DNA of 64,000 nt from JAFGBI01 sp964454025 (GTDB lineage Bacteria; Myxococcota_A; Polyangia; Polyangiales; Polyangiaceae), in contig CAYVRP010000020.1 of the NCBI GenBank assembly GCA_964454025.1, positions 1 through 64,000 on the forward strand. The letters run 5' to 3'. Of this stretch, positions 42,262 through 50,554 are shown piece by piece. The notes beneath the pieces were generated by a model, which was given only the letters and a program-made list of their open reading frames with translations, was not told the DNA's origin and searched no databases. The position numbers and the translations under genes were made by a program. Numbering within the stretch: position 1 is the first letter of the stretch; each line of letters opens with the position of its first letter.

Positions 42262-43899
42262 TCACTTGCCCGTCTTCGAGCAGCGGATCGCGCAGGCGAA
42301 GTCGGTGACCTTGCACCCGCACTTGTCCACGGTTTCGGGCTTCGGCGGGGGCGGGGGCGGCGGAGCCGGGGGTTCCTCCACCTCCTCGAGCACGATCGAG
42401 TCGTCGCCCTTGGGCGCCTCTCGCTTCGCCTCCCGAGCCGGCGTCGGAGGCGCAGCGGCGACCGGAGCCTTCCGGAGCGGCGTCACCCCCGGGCGCGGGG
42501 CGGCGGGTGAGGTCTGCGCCCGGGCGCTCGCGTCAGGCGGCAGCTCCGGGGCCAGCTCGCTCGCCGCGACACCCGACTCCGCGGGCGGCGCGGCCGGGGC
42601 CGAGGGCGTGAACGGCGTCACCTCGGCCGGGCCTGGCCGCGGGGAGGCCGGCGCGGCCGCGGGGGGCGGCCCCTCCGTCACGATCGCGGCCCCCGGCGTG
42701 CGCCCGAACAGCAGGAAGCTCATGAAGCCGCCGGCGAGCAGCGCGACCACGAGGGCGACGTAGCGGGTCGCGCTGCCCCGTCGCCGCTCGAGCGACTCCT
42801 GCCCGGAAACGGAGCGGGAGTCCGACACCGTGTGCGAGAGGGCCGCCTTCGCCGCCGTGGCCGAGTCGCTGAGCGGCTCGTGGTCGGCGGGCGCGGGCAG
42901 CGCGATCCGCTCGCCGCCGAGCTGATCGAGGGCGTGGCGGAGGGCGATGCGCCGCTGCTTGATCCGCTCGCCGAGGACGCGCTTGGCGAGCTGCCCCACG
43001 CCGGCGCGGGTGACCATGATGCGCTCCTCGACGAGGTACGCCTCGAGCGCCTTCTGCATCTGCTCCGCGGTCTGGAAGCGGCGCGCGACGTCGCGCTCGA
43101 GCGCCTGGAACACGATCTGCTCGAGCCGCGGCGGGTAGTCCGAGACGAGGGTCGACGGGGGCGGGATCTGGCCGCTGGTCACCAGCGTCAGGGTGTGCGA
43201 GGGGTTGCGCCCCTTGAACAGGCGGCGGCCCGTGGTCAGCTCGTAGAGCACGATGCCGAGCGAGAAGATGTCGCTGCGGCGGTCGATCTCGCGGCCCATC
43301 GCCTGCTCCGGCGACATGTAGCCGAACTTGCCGCCGATCCGCTCGTCCTCGGGCCGCGCCTCCTTCTTCGCCAGCGCGCTCGCGACGCCGAAATCGACGA
43401 GCTTGGCGACGCCGGAAGGCCCGACCAGGATGTTGTGGGGCGAGACGTCGCAGTGCACGATGCCCCGGAGCTCCCCGTCCCAGCCGCGGAGCTCCTGCGC
43501 CGCGTGCAGGCCGGCGGCCGCGTCGGCGACGATGCGGACCGCCATCTCCGGCGGGATCGGCCGGCGCTGCCGGGCGACGTTGATGAGCGTCTGGAGCGAG
43601 TCGCCCTCGATCCACTCCATCGCCATGTAGAGCAGGCCGTGGCTCTCGGCGACCTCGTAGACCCGGACCACGTTCTCGTGCTGGATGCTGCCGGTGATGC
43701 CCCCCTCGTTGAGGAACATGGACCGGAAGGTCGGGTCCATGGCAAGCTCCGGCAGCATCACCTTGACCGCGACGATGCGCTGCTTGCCGCTGCTGGGTGA
43801 CACCTCCCGCGCCGCCCAGACGCTGGCCATGCCACCGCGCCCAAGCTCGATCAGGAGCTCGAAGGAGCCAAGCTTGGTGCCGAGAGCGAGCTGAGTCAG
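42262..43899 (-). CDS. transmembrane Ser/Thr protein kinase with HCD motif and Cys-rich tail
   Basis: The first ATG (43830) would cut into the glycine loop; the frame continues upstream through TKLGSFELLIELGRGG to a possible CTG start at 43899 and then a stop, with no ATG/GTG/TTG. I place the start at that CTG (545 residues). Kinase domain: glycine loop GRGGMASVWAA, VAVKVML, catalytic loop HCDVSPHN (Cys replaces Arg of HRD; Asp kept), LVDFGVAS, GYMSPEQ, DIFSLGIVLYELTTGRRLF. One membrane segment near 378-398 (YVALVVALLAGGFMSFLLFG), Pro-rich exterior, and a C-terminal tail KCGCKVTDFACAIRCSKTGK with four Cys. The kinase appears active though non-RD. Confidence 0.86.
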   Translation of the reverse strand: MTQLALGTKLGSFELLIELGRGGMASVWAAREVSPSSGKQRIVAVKVMLPELAMDPTFRSMFLNEGGITGSIQHENVVRVYEVAESHGLLYMAMEWIEGDSLQTLINVARQRRPIPPEMAVRIVADAAAGLHAAQELRGWDGELRGIVHCDVSPHNILVGPSGVAKLVDFGVASALAKKEARPEDERIGGKFGYMSPEQAMGREIDRRSDIFSLGIVLYELTTGRRLFKGRNPSHTLTLVTSGQIPPPSTLVSDYPPRLEQIVFQALERDVARRFQTAEQMQKALEAYLVEERIMVTRAGVGQLAKRVLGERIKQRRIALRHALDQLGGERIALPAPADHEPLSDSATAAKAALSHTVSDSRSVSGQESLERRRGSATRYVALVVALLAGGFMSFLLFGRTPGAAIVTEGPPPAAAPASPRPGPAEVTPFTPSAPAAPPAESGVAASELAPELPPDASARAQTSPAAPRPGVTPLRKAPVAAAPPTPAREAKREAPKGDDSIVLEEVEEPPAPPPPPPPKPETVDKCGCKVTDFACAIRCSKTGK

Positions 43900-44245
43900 G
43901 ACATCTCGATTCCATCACGCCTTCGGCTCGGAGGCCAGCCTCCGTGGCCGAATTCGCGGGCGCGGCGCGCGCAGCAGGCGCGACGAACGAGCGCCCGCGA
44001 CCGGTGCCAAGAACGAGCGCGCGCGCCGCGGGGTCGGACGTTTGCGCACCTTGTAGGACCTCTGCCGGCGCGGACCGGGTGACGAGAGAAGCCTCGCCTT
44101 GGAGGCGTGCCTCAGCCCCCGCGAAGGCCCTCGGCCACGAGAGTGGTGGCGGCGCGAGCGGCCACGGAGAGCCCAGGACGGGTGACGTCCAGGGGGAGCG
44201 CGACCCGGTTTGGCGGGCGGCGTCGGGGTGCTACCGTCCGCCGCC
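43900..44245. other. intergenic gap between divergent genes
   Basis: About 345 bp between a kinase and a glycosyltransferase that diverge. I see no gene or clear regulatory element, only scattered Arg/Ala-rich frames. Confidence 0.4.
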
Positions 44246-45292
44246 GTGAGCTCCAACGCCGGGGCACCTGACCCGAATCATCCCACCGCGCTCGCGACCC
44301 CTCCGGGGCTCGGCCTGGTCGTGATCGGTCGGAACGAGGGGGAACGGCTGAAGGCTTGCCTGCGCTCGGTGCGGTCGGAGGTGGCGCCCGTCGTGTACGT
44401 CGACTCGGGCTCCACGGACGGGTCCGTCGAGGCCGCCCGCGCCCTCGGCGCCGACGTGGTCGAGCTCGACATGACCCGCCCCTTCACCGCGGCGCGGGCC
44501 CGCAACGCGGGGTTCCACCGGCTGCTGGAGCGCGCACCCGAGACGGAGCTGGTGCAGTTCGTCGACGGCGACTGCGAGGTACAGCCCGGGTGGCTCGCGG
44601 CCGGTGCCCGCGCGCTCCAGGCCGATCCGACCGTGGTGGCCGTCTGCGGGCGGATCCGCGAGCGACACCCCGAGCGCTCGATCTACAACGCGCTCTGCCA
44701 GCTCGAGTGGGACTCCCCGACCGGGTTCGTCCCCTCCTGCGGCGGCAACGCGATGCTGCGCGCGGGGGCGTTCCGCGCCGTCGGCGGGTTCCGGCCAGAC
44801 CTGATCGCTGGCGAAGAGCCGGACCTCTGCCAGCGCCTGCGCGACGCCGGGGGGCGCATCCTCAAGATCCCCTGCGAGATGGTGACGCACGACGCGGACC
44901 TGCTCCGGTACTGGCAGTGGTGGCGGCGCGCCGTGCGCTGGGGCTATGCGTCGGCGCAGCTCGCGCACCTGCACGCCCATGCGGAGGGTCCGCACGGGTG
45001 GCGGACGACGCTGAACAGCGCCTTCTGGACGGTGGGACTGCCCGCCGCCACCCTGGCGGCCACGCGGGTGACCCCGGCGGCGAGCGTGGCCCTCGCCGCC
45101 TACCCGCTGCGGATGTTACGCCTCTACGTCCGCCAGCGGCAGCGCGGTGTCGACCATGGAGTCGCGCTCGCGCACGCCGCGCTCAACACGACCGACAAGG
45201 TGGCGGAGCTCTACGGAGCGGCCCGCTTCGGCTGGGCGCTGGCGACCGGACGCAGCGCGCGCATCATCGAGCACAAGCCCCCTCCCCGCTGA
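44246..45292 (+). CDS. family 2 glycosyltransferase
   Basis: GTG at 44246 gives 348 residues. GT-A fold: LGLVVIGRNEGERLKACLRS, VVYVDSGSTDGSVEAA, ADVVELDMTRPFTAARARNA, VQFVDGDCEVQPGW with the DxD-like metal site, GGNAMLRAGAFRAVGGF, and DLIAGEEPDLCQRLRDAG (ED acidic motif). One or two hydrophobic stretches near the C-terminus (WTVGLPAATLAATRV, ASVALAAYPLRML) suggest membrane association. Donor and acceptor not deducible. Confidence 0.85.
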   Translation: MSSNAGAPDPNHPTALATPPGLGLVVIGRNEGERLKACLRSVRSEVAPVVYVDSGSTDGSVEAARALGADVVELDMTRPFTAARARNAGFHRLLERAPETELVQFVDGDCEVQPGWLAAGARALQADPTVVAVCGRIRERHPERSIYNALCQLEWDSPTGFVPSCGGNAMLRAGAFRAVGGFRPDLIAGEEPDLCQRLRDAGGRILKIPCEMVTHDADLLRYWQWWRRAVRWGYASAQLAHLHAHAEGPHGWRTTLNSAFWTVGLPAATLAATRVTPAASVALAAYPLRMLRLYVRQRQRGVDHGVALAHAALNTTDKVAELYGAARFGWALATGRSARIIEHKPPPR

Positions 45293-45348
45293 GCCGCGCC
45301 GGCCCTCGCCCCTCGCGCGGGCGGCCACGCCGTCCTACCATCGCGTCC

Positions 45349-46191
45349 ATGCCGCTCCCGCTCGCGTCCGTCGTCGCCGCCCTCGAGACGCTGGCGCCGC
45401 TCGCGCTGGCGGCGAGCTGGGACAACGTGGGGCTCCTAGTGGAGCCGCCGCCGGGGCGCGACGACGTCGTGCGTCGCGTCTTGCTCACTATCGACCTCGG
45501 GGAGCGGGAGCTCGAGGAGGCCCTCGCGTCTGGGTGCGAGGTCGTCGTCGCCTACCACCCGCCGATCTTCCAGCCGCTGTCGCGCCTCACCCGGGCCAGC
45601 GCCGCGGAGCGGGTGGTGCTCCGCGCCATCGCCCACGGGGTCGCGCTCTACTCGCCGCACACGGCGCTCGACGCGGTCCCCGGCGGCGTCAACGACTGGC
45701 TGCTCCAGGCCTTCGGGGACCGGGTGCGGGAGGTGCGCGCCCTCGCGCCAGCGCCCGACCCCGAGGGCGTGCACGCGGCGGGCGGCGGCGCGGTCGCGGG
45801 GGCCGGCCGCCGGGCGGTGCTCGACCCGCCGCTCGCGCTCGAGGCCGCCGTCGCCGCCGTCAAGCGGCACCTCGGGCTCGAACGCGTGCGCCTGGCGGCG
45901 GCGGAGCGCCACGCCGCAGGCGAGCCGATCCGGTCGGTCGCCGTCTGCCCCGGCGCGGGCGGCTCGCTGTTCGCCGGCGTGCGCGGCGCGAACCTGCTCT
46001 GGACCGGGGAGCTCCGGCACCACGACGTCCGCGCCCACAACGCGGCGGGCGCCTCCGTCATCCTCTGCGACCACACCAACACGGAGCGCGGCTACCTCCC
46101 CTTGCTCGCCGAACACCTCCGCGCGCGCCTCGGCGGCGCCGTCGAGGTCACGGTTTCGGCGCGCGATCGGGATCCGCTCGACGTCGTCTGA
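45349..46191 (+). CDS. Nif3-like dinuclear metal centre protein
   Basis: ATG at 45349 gives 280 residues. Metal-ligand motifs of the Nif3/YbgI (GTP cyclohydrolase I type 2 homolog) family: ASWDNVGLLVEPP, VVVAYHPPIF, LYSPHTALDAVPGGVNDWL, TGELRHHDVRAHNAAG and CDHTNTERGYLP. Full length for the short form. The fold is a ring hexamer with two metals per subunit; biochemical role is unsettled. Only 57 bp downstream of the glycosyltransferase, possibly co-transcribed. Confidence 0.9.
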   Translation: MPLPLASVVAALETLAPLALAASWDNVGLLVEPPPGRDDVVRRVLLTIDLGERELEEALASGCEVVVAYHPPIFQPLSRLTRASAAERVVLRAIAHGVALYSPHTALDAVPGGVNDWLLQAFGDRVREVRALAPAPDPEGVHAAGGGAVAGAGRRAVLDPPLALEAAVAAVKRHLGLERVRLAAAERHAAGEPIRSVAVCPGAGGSLFAGVRGANLLWTGELRHHDVRAHNAAGASVILCDHTNTERGYLPLLAEHLRARLGGAVEVTVSARDRDPLDVV

Positions 46192-46236
46192 GCGCGCCGC
46201 CCGGCCCGCGGACGATCCCCGCCCCCGACCCCATCC

Positions 46237-46848
46237 TCAGGGCGCGTCGAGCTCGCCGAGGACGTAGTAGCGCCCGAGCCCGTGCCGAACGCGCGCGCCC
46301 ACCCCGTCCAGCACCGCGTCGGCGAGCGGGGTGACGTGGAACGCGGCGAGCCAGCGGCGGAGCCCGCGGCGCGCGAGCGAGGGCAAGCCCGCGAGGTCCG
46401 AGAAGTCGACGACGACCACCTTGCCGCCCGGGGCTAGCGCGCGCTGGGCGTTGCGGAGCGCTGCCACCGGGTCGGAGACCATGGAAAGGCAGTACGAGAA
46501 CAGGACGCGGTCGGGGCGGCGGCCCTCGAGCAGCGCCACCAGATCGGCGTCCTCGGCGAAGCCGTGCTGGAGCCGGGCCCAGGGCGCGCGGGCGCGGACG
46601 TGGGCGAGCATCGCGTCGGAGGCGTCGAGCCCGCCCAGGAGCGCCGCGGGCCGCGCGGCGTGGAGCCGGCGCAGGTTGCGGCCGGTGCCGACGCCGACCT
46701 CGACCAGGGCACCCCAGGGCTCGGCGAGCAGCTCGCGCAACGCGACGTCGCGCCCGAAGAGGTAATACTTGCGCGTGACGTCGTAGAAGTGCCGCGAGAT
46801 CCCGTAATAGCGGTTCAGGAAGGCGCGGTGCTCGGTGCGGTCCGACAT
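46237..46848 (-). CDS. btaB: diacylglyceryl homoserine N-methyltransferase, BtaB-like
   Basis: ATG at 46848 gives 203 residues. YYGISRHFYDVTRKYYLFGR opens the protein, as in BtaB. SAM site: ALVEVGVGTGRNLRRL, LGGLDASDAMLAHVRA, RVLFSYCLSMVSDP, GKVVVVDFSDLAGL. BtaB adds three methyl groups to diacylglyceryl homoserine to give the betaine lipid DGTS. It lies 81 bp downstream of btaA on the same strand. Confidence 0.85.
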   Translation of the reverse strand: MSDRTEHRAFLNRYYGISRHFYDVTRKYYLFGRDVALRELLAEPWGALVEVGVGTGRNLRRLHAARPAALLGGLDASDAMLAHVRARAPWARLQHGFAEDADLVALLEGRRPDRVLFSYCLSMVSDPVAALRNAQRALAPGGKVVVVDFSDLAGLPSLARRGLRRWLAAFHVTPLADAVLDGVGARVRHGLGRYYVLGELDAP

Positions 46849-46928
46849 GGTCCTCGGGGACGGGTGCGAGCGCCGCCCGCGGCGCGGGGCGGCTCTGGTG
46901 AGCCGTCTTCGCGCGGTGCCGGCAGGGG

Positions 46929-48053
46929 TCAGTGGGTGACGGTGTAGAAATTCACCCGGCGATACTGCCGGGTCCGGTCGAGCTCCGTCGCGATGCGGGA
47001 CGCCTCGACGTCGAGCCTCAGGTGGCGATCCATCCCGTGGCGCTCGACGAGCGAGCCGTCCTCGACGGTCCGGTAGAGCACGCGGGCGCCGTCCTTGCTG
47101 GTGCGGACGATCTCGTCCAGAAGCTCCCTCTGCACCGGAGCGGGCATCCAGTCCACGGCGTCGCACAGGGTGTAGTGCGTCCAGGTGCCCGGACCCGCGC
47201 TCCGGAGGGTGTCGAAGAGGTTACCGTTGGCGTAGCTCATCGTCGTGGTGGCGCGCCTGCTCTCGCGGTGGTGGCACTCCCGGAGGTAGGGCGGCACCGC
47301 GTCCGGCCGGTCGTGGTTGAAATGCCCGGCGATCGCGTACCAGGCGAACCAGTTGCGCTCGAGGTCCGTCTCCGCGACGCGCTTCAGATGGCTGACGAGG
47401 AAGGTCGGCAGATCCGTCCGCTCGGTCTTCAGGATCCGGTCGCGCTGGCTGTAGTTGACGCCGAGGGCGATGAGCTGGAGCGGCGAGTTCAGCGCCGCGC
47501 GCACCCACGGCCGTCGTACCACGCGGCCAAAGGCCTGCTCGATGGCGCGCTGGCGGTCGGCCACGGTTTCCCCGATACGGCGCCGGAGCCACTCGGCGTC
47601 GGTGTGGGTGACCGCGCGCACGCCCTTGAGCATCTGCGCGGTCAGCCCCTCCTGCACCATCGATTTTTCGAAGATGCGCCAGTGAAGCTTCCAGTAGGCA
47701 CGGATCCAGCGCGGCAGCGGGGAAACCAGGCGCCGCACGACGCGCTCGGCACTCGGGTGGCGCCCGAACCCGAACAGGGCGTAGAGCTCCTCGTGCGACT
47801 CGAGGCAGCGCACCGCCGAGGCCTTGAGCGCGGTGAGAGCGAGGTGGTGGGGGTTGATGTCGACGGCGTCGACGCGACGGGGGTTGCGCGAGAGGTGGTT
47901 GGCGACGCCGCAGCCGGCGGCCGAGATGCACAGCACGCTGCTGTCCTCGTTCACCCCCAGGAACCGCTCGTCGACCTCCGTGTCCTCCCACAGGATGTTG
48001 TAGACGAACGCGTTCTTGAACAGCTTCTCGAACGTCCAGTCACGCAGCGGCAT
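46929..48053 (-). CDS. btaA: SAM:diacylglycerol 3-amino-3-carboxypropyltransferase, BtaA-like (DUF3419)
   Basis: ATG at 48053 gives 374 residues. Start NAFVYNILWEDTEVDERFLG, VLCISAAGCGVANHLSR and VDAVDINPHHLALTALKASA mark the SAM-binding part of DUF3419/BtaA. Later segments YWKLHWRIFEKSMVQEGL, RNWFAWYAIAGHFNHDRPDA and LCDAVDWMPAPVQRELLDEI also fit. The enzyme moves the aminocarboxypropyl group of SAM to diacylglycerol, the first step of betaine lipid synthesis. Full length. Upstream 200 bp have no recognised Pho box. Confidence 0.9.
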   Translation of the reverse strand: MPLRDWTFEKLFKNAFVYNILWEDTEVDERFLGVNEDSSVLCISAAGCGVANHLSRNPRRVDAVDINPHHLALTALKASAVRCLESHEELYALFGFGRHPSAERVVRRLVSPLPRWIRAYWKLHWRIFEKSMVQEGLTAQMLKGVRAVTHTDAEWLRRRIGETVADRQRAIEQAFGRVVRRPWVRAALNSPLQLIALGVNYSQRDRILKTERTDLPTFLVSHLKRVAETDLERNWFAWYAIAGHFNHDRPDAVPPYLRECHHRESRRATTTMSYANGNLFDTLRSAGPGTWTHYTLCDAVDWMPAPVQRELLDEIVRTSKDGARVLYRTVEDGSLVERHGMDRHLRLDVEASRIATELDRTRQYRRVNFYTVTH

Positions 48054-48286
48054 CGGCCTTCCACTTCATACCGCTCCCGGAGCGGGCGCCGGTGCACGGA
48101 CGTTACGGTGCCGGCCCCGGAAATCAAGCGACGATACGGTGAACACCGGTGCAGGCCACGGCGACGGCGGCGGTCGCCGCGGGGCACCGAGGGGCGGAAA
48201 GCCGGCCGCTTCGCGGCGCCGGGGCCGGCGGCGGGGCGGAGGTGATGACCTTGGCAGGGCCACGGTCCACGTTACCCTGCTCGGCG

Positions 48287-48964
48287 ATGTCGGCAAGCAC
48301 GCTGGCCCGTGAGCTGCCCGCGATCGAGCTCGAGCTGCTCGAGGAGTCTCCGCCGCTGAACGCGGCGGGCTTTCTGCGCCTGGTCCGCCGGCGCTACCGC
48401 GCGCGCTACCCGGACGGAACCACGAGCGAGCCGTTCGCGTACGATTGCGTGACCCGGGACGCCCTCGACGCCGTGATCATCGCCGCCCACCACCGCGTCG
48501 GAGGCCGGGTCCACGTCTATCTGCGGAGCGCGCTGCGCCCCCCGCTCCTCGCGCGGGACCCGGGCCGGTCCGCGGTGCCCGAGCGGGGCGGGGCCAGCCT
48601 CTGGGAGCTGCCGGCGGGGCTCGTCGAGCCGGGCGAGGAGTCGACCGCCCTCGGCGTGGCGGGCGCGGCCCGGCGGGAGCTCCTCGAGGAGCTCGGCTTC
48701 GACGTGTCGGTCGAGCGCCTCGCGCCGCTCGGCCCGAGCACGTTCCCGGCGCCGGGGTTCGTCGCGGAGCGCCACTACTTCTTCGAGGTGGAGGTGGATC
48801 CCGCCGCGCGGTGCGAGCCGTCGCTCGACGGGTCACCGCTCGAGCGGGGCGGGGTGGTCGTGGACGTGGACCTCGACGACGCGCTCGCCCTGGCCGCCGC
48901 CGGGGAGCTGGCCGACGCGAAGACCGAGCTCGGGCTGCGCCGGCTCCGGGAGCGCTGCCGGTGA
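48287..48964 (+). CDS. Nudix hydrolase, probably ADP-ribose or NAD related
   Basis: ATG at 48287 gives 225 residues; an upstream open extension has non-coding composition. Nudix motif GLVEPGEESTALGV then AARRELLEELGF: the E...REL-EELG core is there, with about four extra residues between GEE and REL compared with the usual spacing. Preceding WELPAGLVEPGEE is typical of ADP-ribose pyrophosphatases. The gene overlaps the NAD kinase gene (GTGA), supporting a role in NAD or nucleotide metabolism. Confidence 0.8.
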   Translation: MSASTLARELPAIELELLEESPPLNAAGFLRLVRRRYRARYPDGTTSEPFAYDCVTRDALDAVIIAAHHRVGGRVHVYLRSALRPPLLARDPGRSAVPERGGASLWELPAGLVEPGEESTALGVAGAARRELLEELGFDVSVERLAPLGPSTFPAPGFVAERHYFFEVEVDPAARCEPSLDGSPLERGGVVVDVDLDDALALAAAGELADAKTELGLRRLRERCR

Positions 48965-49851
48965 CCCGGGTGGTCGTCGTCGCCAAGCGGACCAACATCG
49001 CCCGCTTCGTCGAGGAGGCTCACGATCCGCGCGTGCGCCTCCTGCTGGAGCAGCGCGATCCGGTGGTGAAGCGCTGGCAGAGCGCCCATGACGAGCACCT
49101 GCGCACCGTCGAAGAGGTGCTACGCGTGCTCGACTCCCACGGCGTCCACGTCGTCGTCATCGAGAACCCCCACGTCGCGTTCGACACCACGGACGCGGAT
49201 CTGGTGGTCACCATCGGCGGCGACGGCACCCTGCTCGCGGCGTCGCACGACGTCGGCGAGACGCCCATCCTCGGCGTCAACAGCGCGCCGAGGTCGAGCG
49301 TGGGTTTCTACTGCGCCGGCCACGCGGGCAACGTCGCGACCCTGTTGCCAGCGGCGCTCGCCGGCCGGGCGCCGTCGGTCCGCCTCGAGCGGATGCAGGT
49401 GACGGTGGACGGCGGGGTCCGGTCGCGGCGGGTCCTGAACGAGGCGCTCTACTGCCACGCCTCGCCGGCGGCGACCTCCCGCTACATCGTCCGCGTCGGC
49501 CGGCGCCGCGAGGAGCACCGGTCCAGCGGGTTCTGGGTGGGGCCCGCCGCCGGCTCCACCGCGGCGCAGCGATCGGCGGGCGGCCGGGTGCTGCCGCTCG
49601 ACTCCCGCGCGCTGCAGTTGGTGGTCCGCGAGCCCTACGCGGCGCCCGGGGAGCGCTTCGAGCTCCTGCGGGCGGTGGTGGAGCCGCCCGGGCGCATCGT
49701 GGTCAAGAGCAAGATGCTCGAGGCCTGCATGTTCCTCGACGGCCCCTACAAGCGGGTGGACCTCGCGCTCGGAGAGGAGGCGGTCTTCTCGCTATCCCCT
49801 GAGCCACTGACCGTCATCGGGCTCGGCCGCCGCCGCGCGCGGGCGCGGTAG
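48961..49851 (+). CDS. nadK: NAD kinase
   Basis: GTG at 48961 overlaps the Nudix stop; 296 residues. ATP-NAD kinase motifs: DLVVTIGGDGTLLAASHDV (GGDGT with catalytic Asp), LGVNSAPRSSVGFYCAG, RRVLNEALYCHASPA (NE motif), GPAAGSTAAQRSAGGRVLPL. It phosphorylates NAD to NADP. The (T)GSTA segment is GPAAGSTAAQ where many have TPTGSTAY, a tolerated variant. Length is normal. Confidence 0.87.
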   Translation: MTRVVVVAKRTNIARFVEEAHDPRVRLLLEQRDPVVKRWQSAHDEHLRTVEEVLRVLDSHGVHVVVIENPHVAFDTTDADLVVTIGGDGTLLAASHDVGETPILGVNSAPRSSVGFYCAGHAGNVATLLPAALAGRAPSVRLERMQVTVDGGVRSRRVLNEALYCHASPAATSRYIVRVGRRREEHRSSGFWVGPAAGSTAAQRSAGGRVLPLDSRALQLVVREPYAAPGERFELLRAVVEPPGRIVVKSKMLEACMFLDGPYKRVDLALGEEAVFSLSPEPLTVIGLGRRRARAR

Positions 49852-49920
49852 GAGCCCGGGGGCTCTTGCTCGCGGTCGGGCCGCCGGGTAGCCTCCGGGC
49901 GTCGCGAGGTCGGGTCCGCG

Positions 49921-50406
49921 ATGAGCACGGAGAGGGAAGCCCAGGGCACCGTCGTCGTCGTAGACGACGAGGCGATGGTCCTCCAGAGCCTGCAGACCTA
50001 CCTCGGCCTCGAGACGGACTTCCGGGTCCTCACCTTCACCTCCGCGCGCGCGGCGCTCGAGCACCTCGCGACCGAGGACGCCGACGTCGTCATCTCGGAC
50101 TTCCTGATGCCGGAGATGGACGGGATCTCGTTCCTCGCCCGCGTGCGGGAGCTCCGGCCGGAGGTGCCGCGGGTCATCCTCACGGGGTACGCCGACAAGG
50201 AGAACGCCATCAAGGCCATCAACGAGGTCGGGCTCTATCAGTACCTCGAGAAGCCCTGGAACAACGACGACCTCCGCCTGGTGGTGCGCAACGGGATCGA
50301 GAAGAAGCGCCTCATCGAGCGCCTCGCCGCCAAGGTCCGGGAGGTCAGCGCGGCCAACGGCGAGCTCGAACGCCTCCAGCAGGAGATCCTGCGCGCGTTC
50401 GCGTGA
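49921..50406 (+). CDS. CheY-like response regulator with C-terminal coiled coil
   Basis: ATG at 49921 gives 161 residues. VVVVDDEAMVLQSLQTYL, phospho-Asp in VVISDFLMPEMDG, VILTGYADKENAIKAI and YLEKPWNNDDLRLVV (RpfG-like receivers carry this KPW). Residues 125-160 form a coiled coil (AKVREVSAANGELERLQQEI). No output domain, so it works through protein contacts, perhaps with the kinase encoded 150 bp downstream. Confidence 0.87.
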   Translation: MSTEREAQGTVVVVDDEAMVLQSLQTYLGLETDFRVLTFTSARAALEHLATEDADVVISDFLMPEMDGISFLARVRELRPEVPRVILTGYADKENAIKAINEVGLYQYLEKPWNNDDLRLVVRNGIEKKRLIERLAAKVREVSAANGELERLQQEILRAFA

Positions 50407-50554
50407 GGCCGCGGCGGATCCCGCGCCAGCACGGGGCGCGCGGGCTCCGATGGTCGAACGGCCGGCCCCGCGCCACGCTCCGTTCCTCGACGCCCCTGGG
50501 GCGACCGCTGCTGCATCCTTGTGGCGCCGGCGCTATCGTCATTCGAGCGCATTC

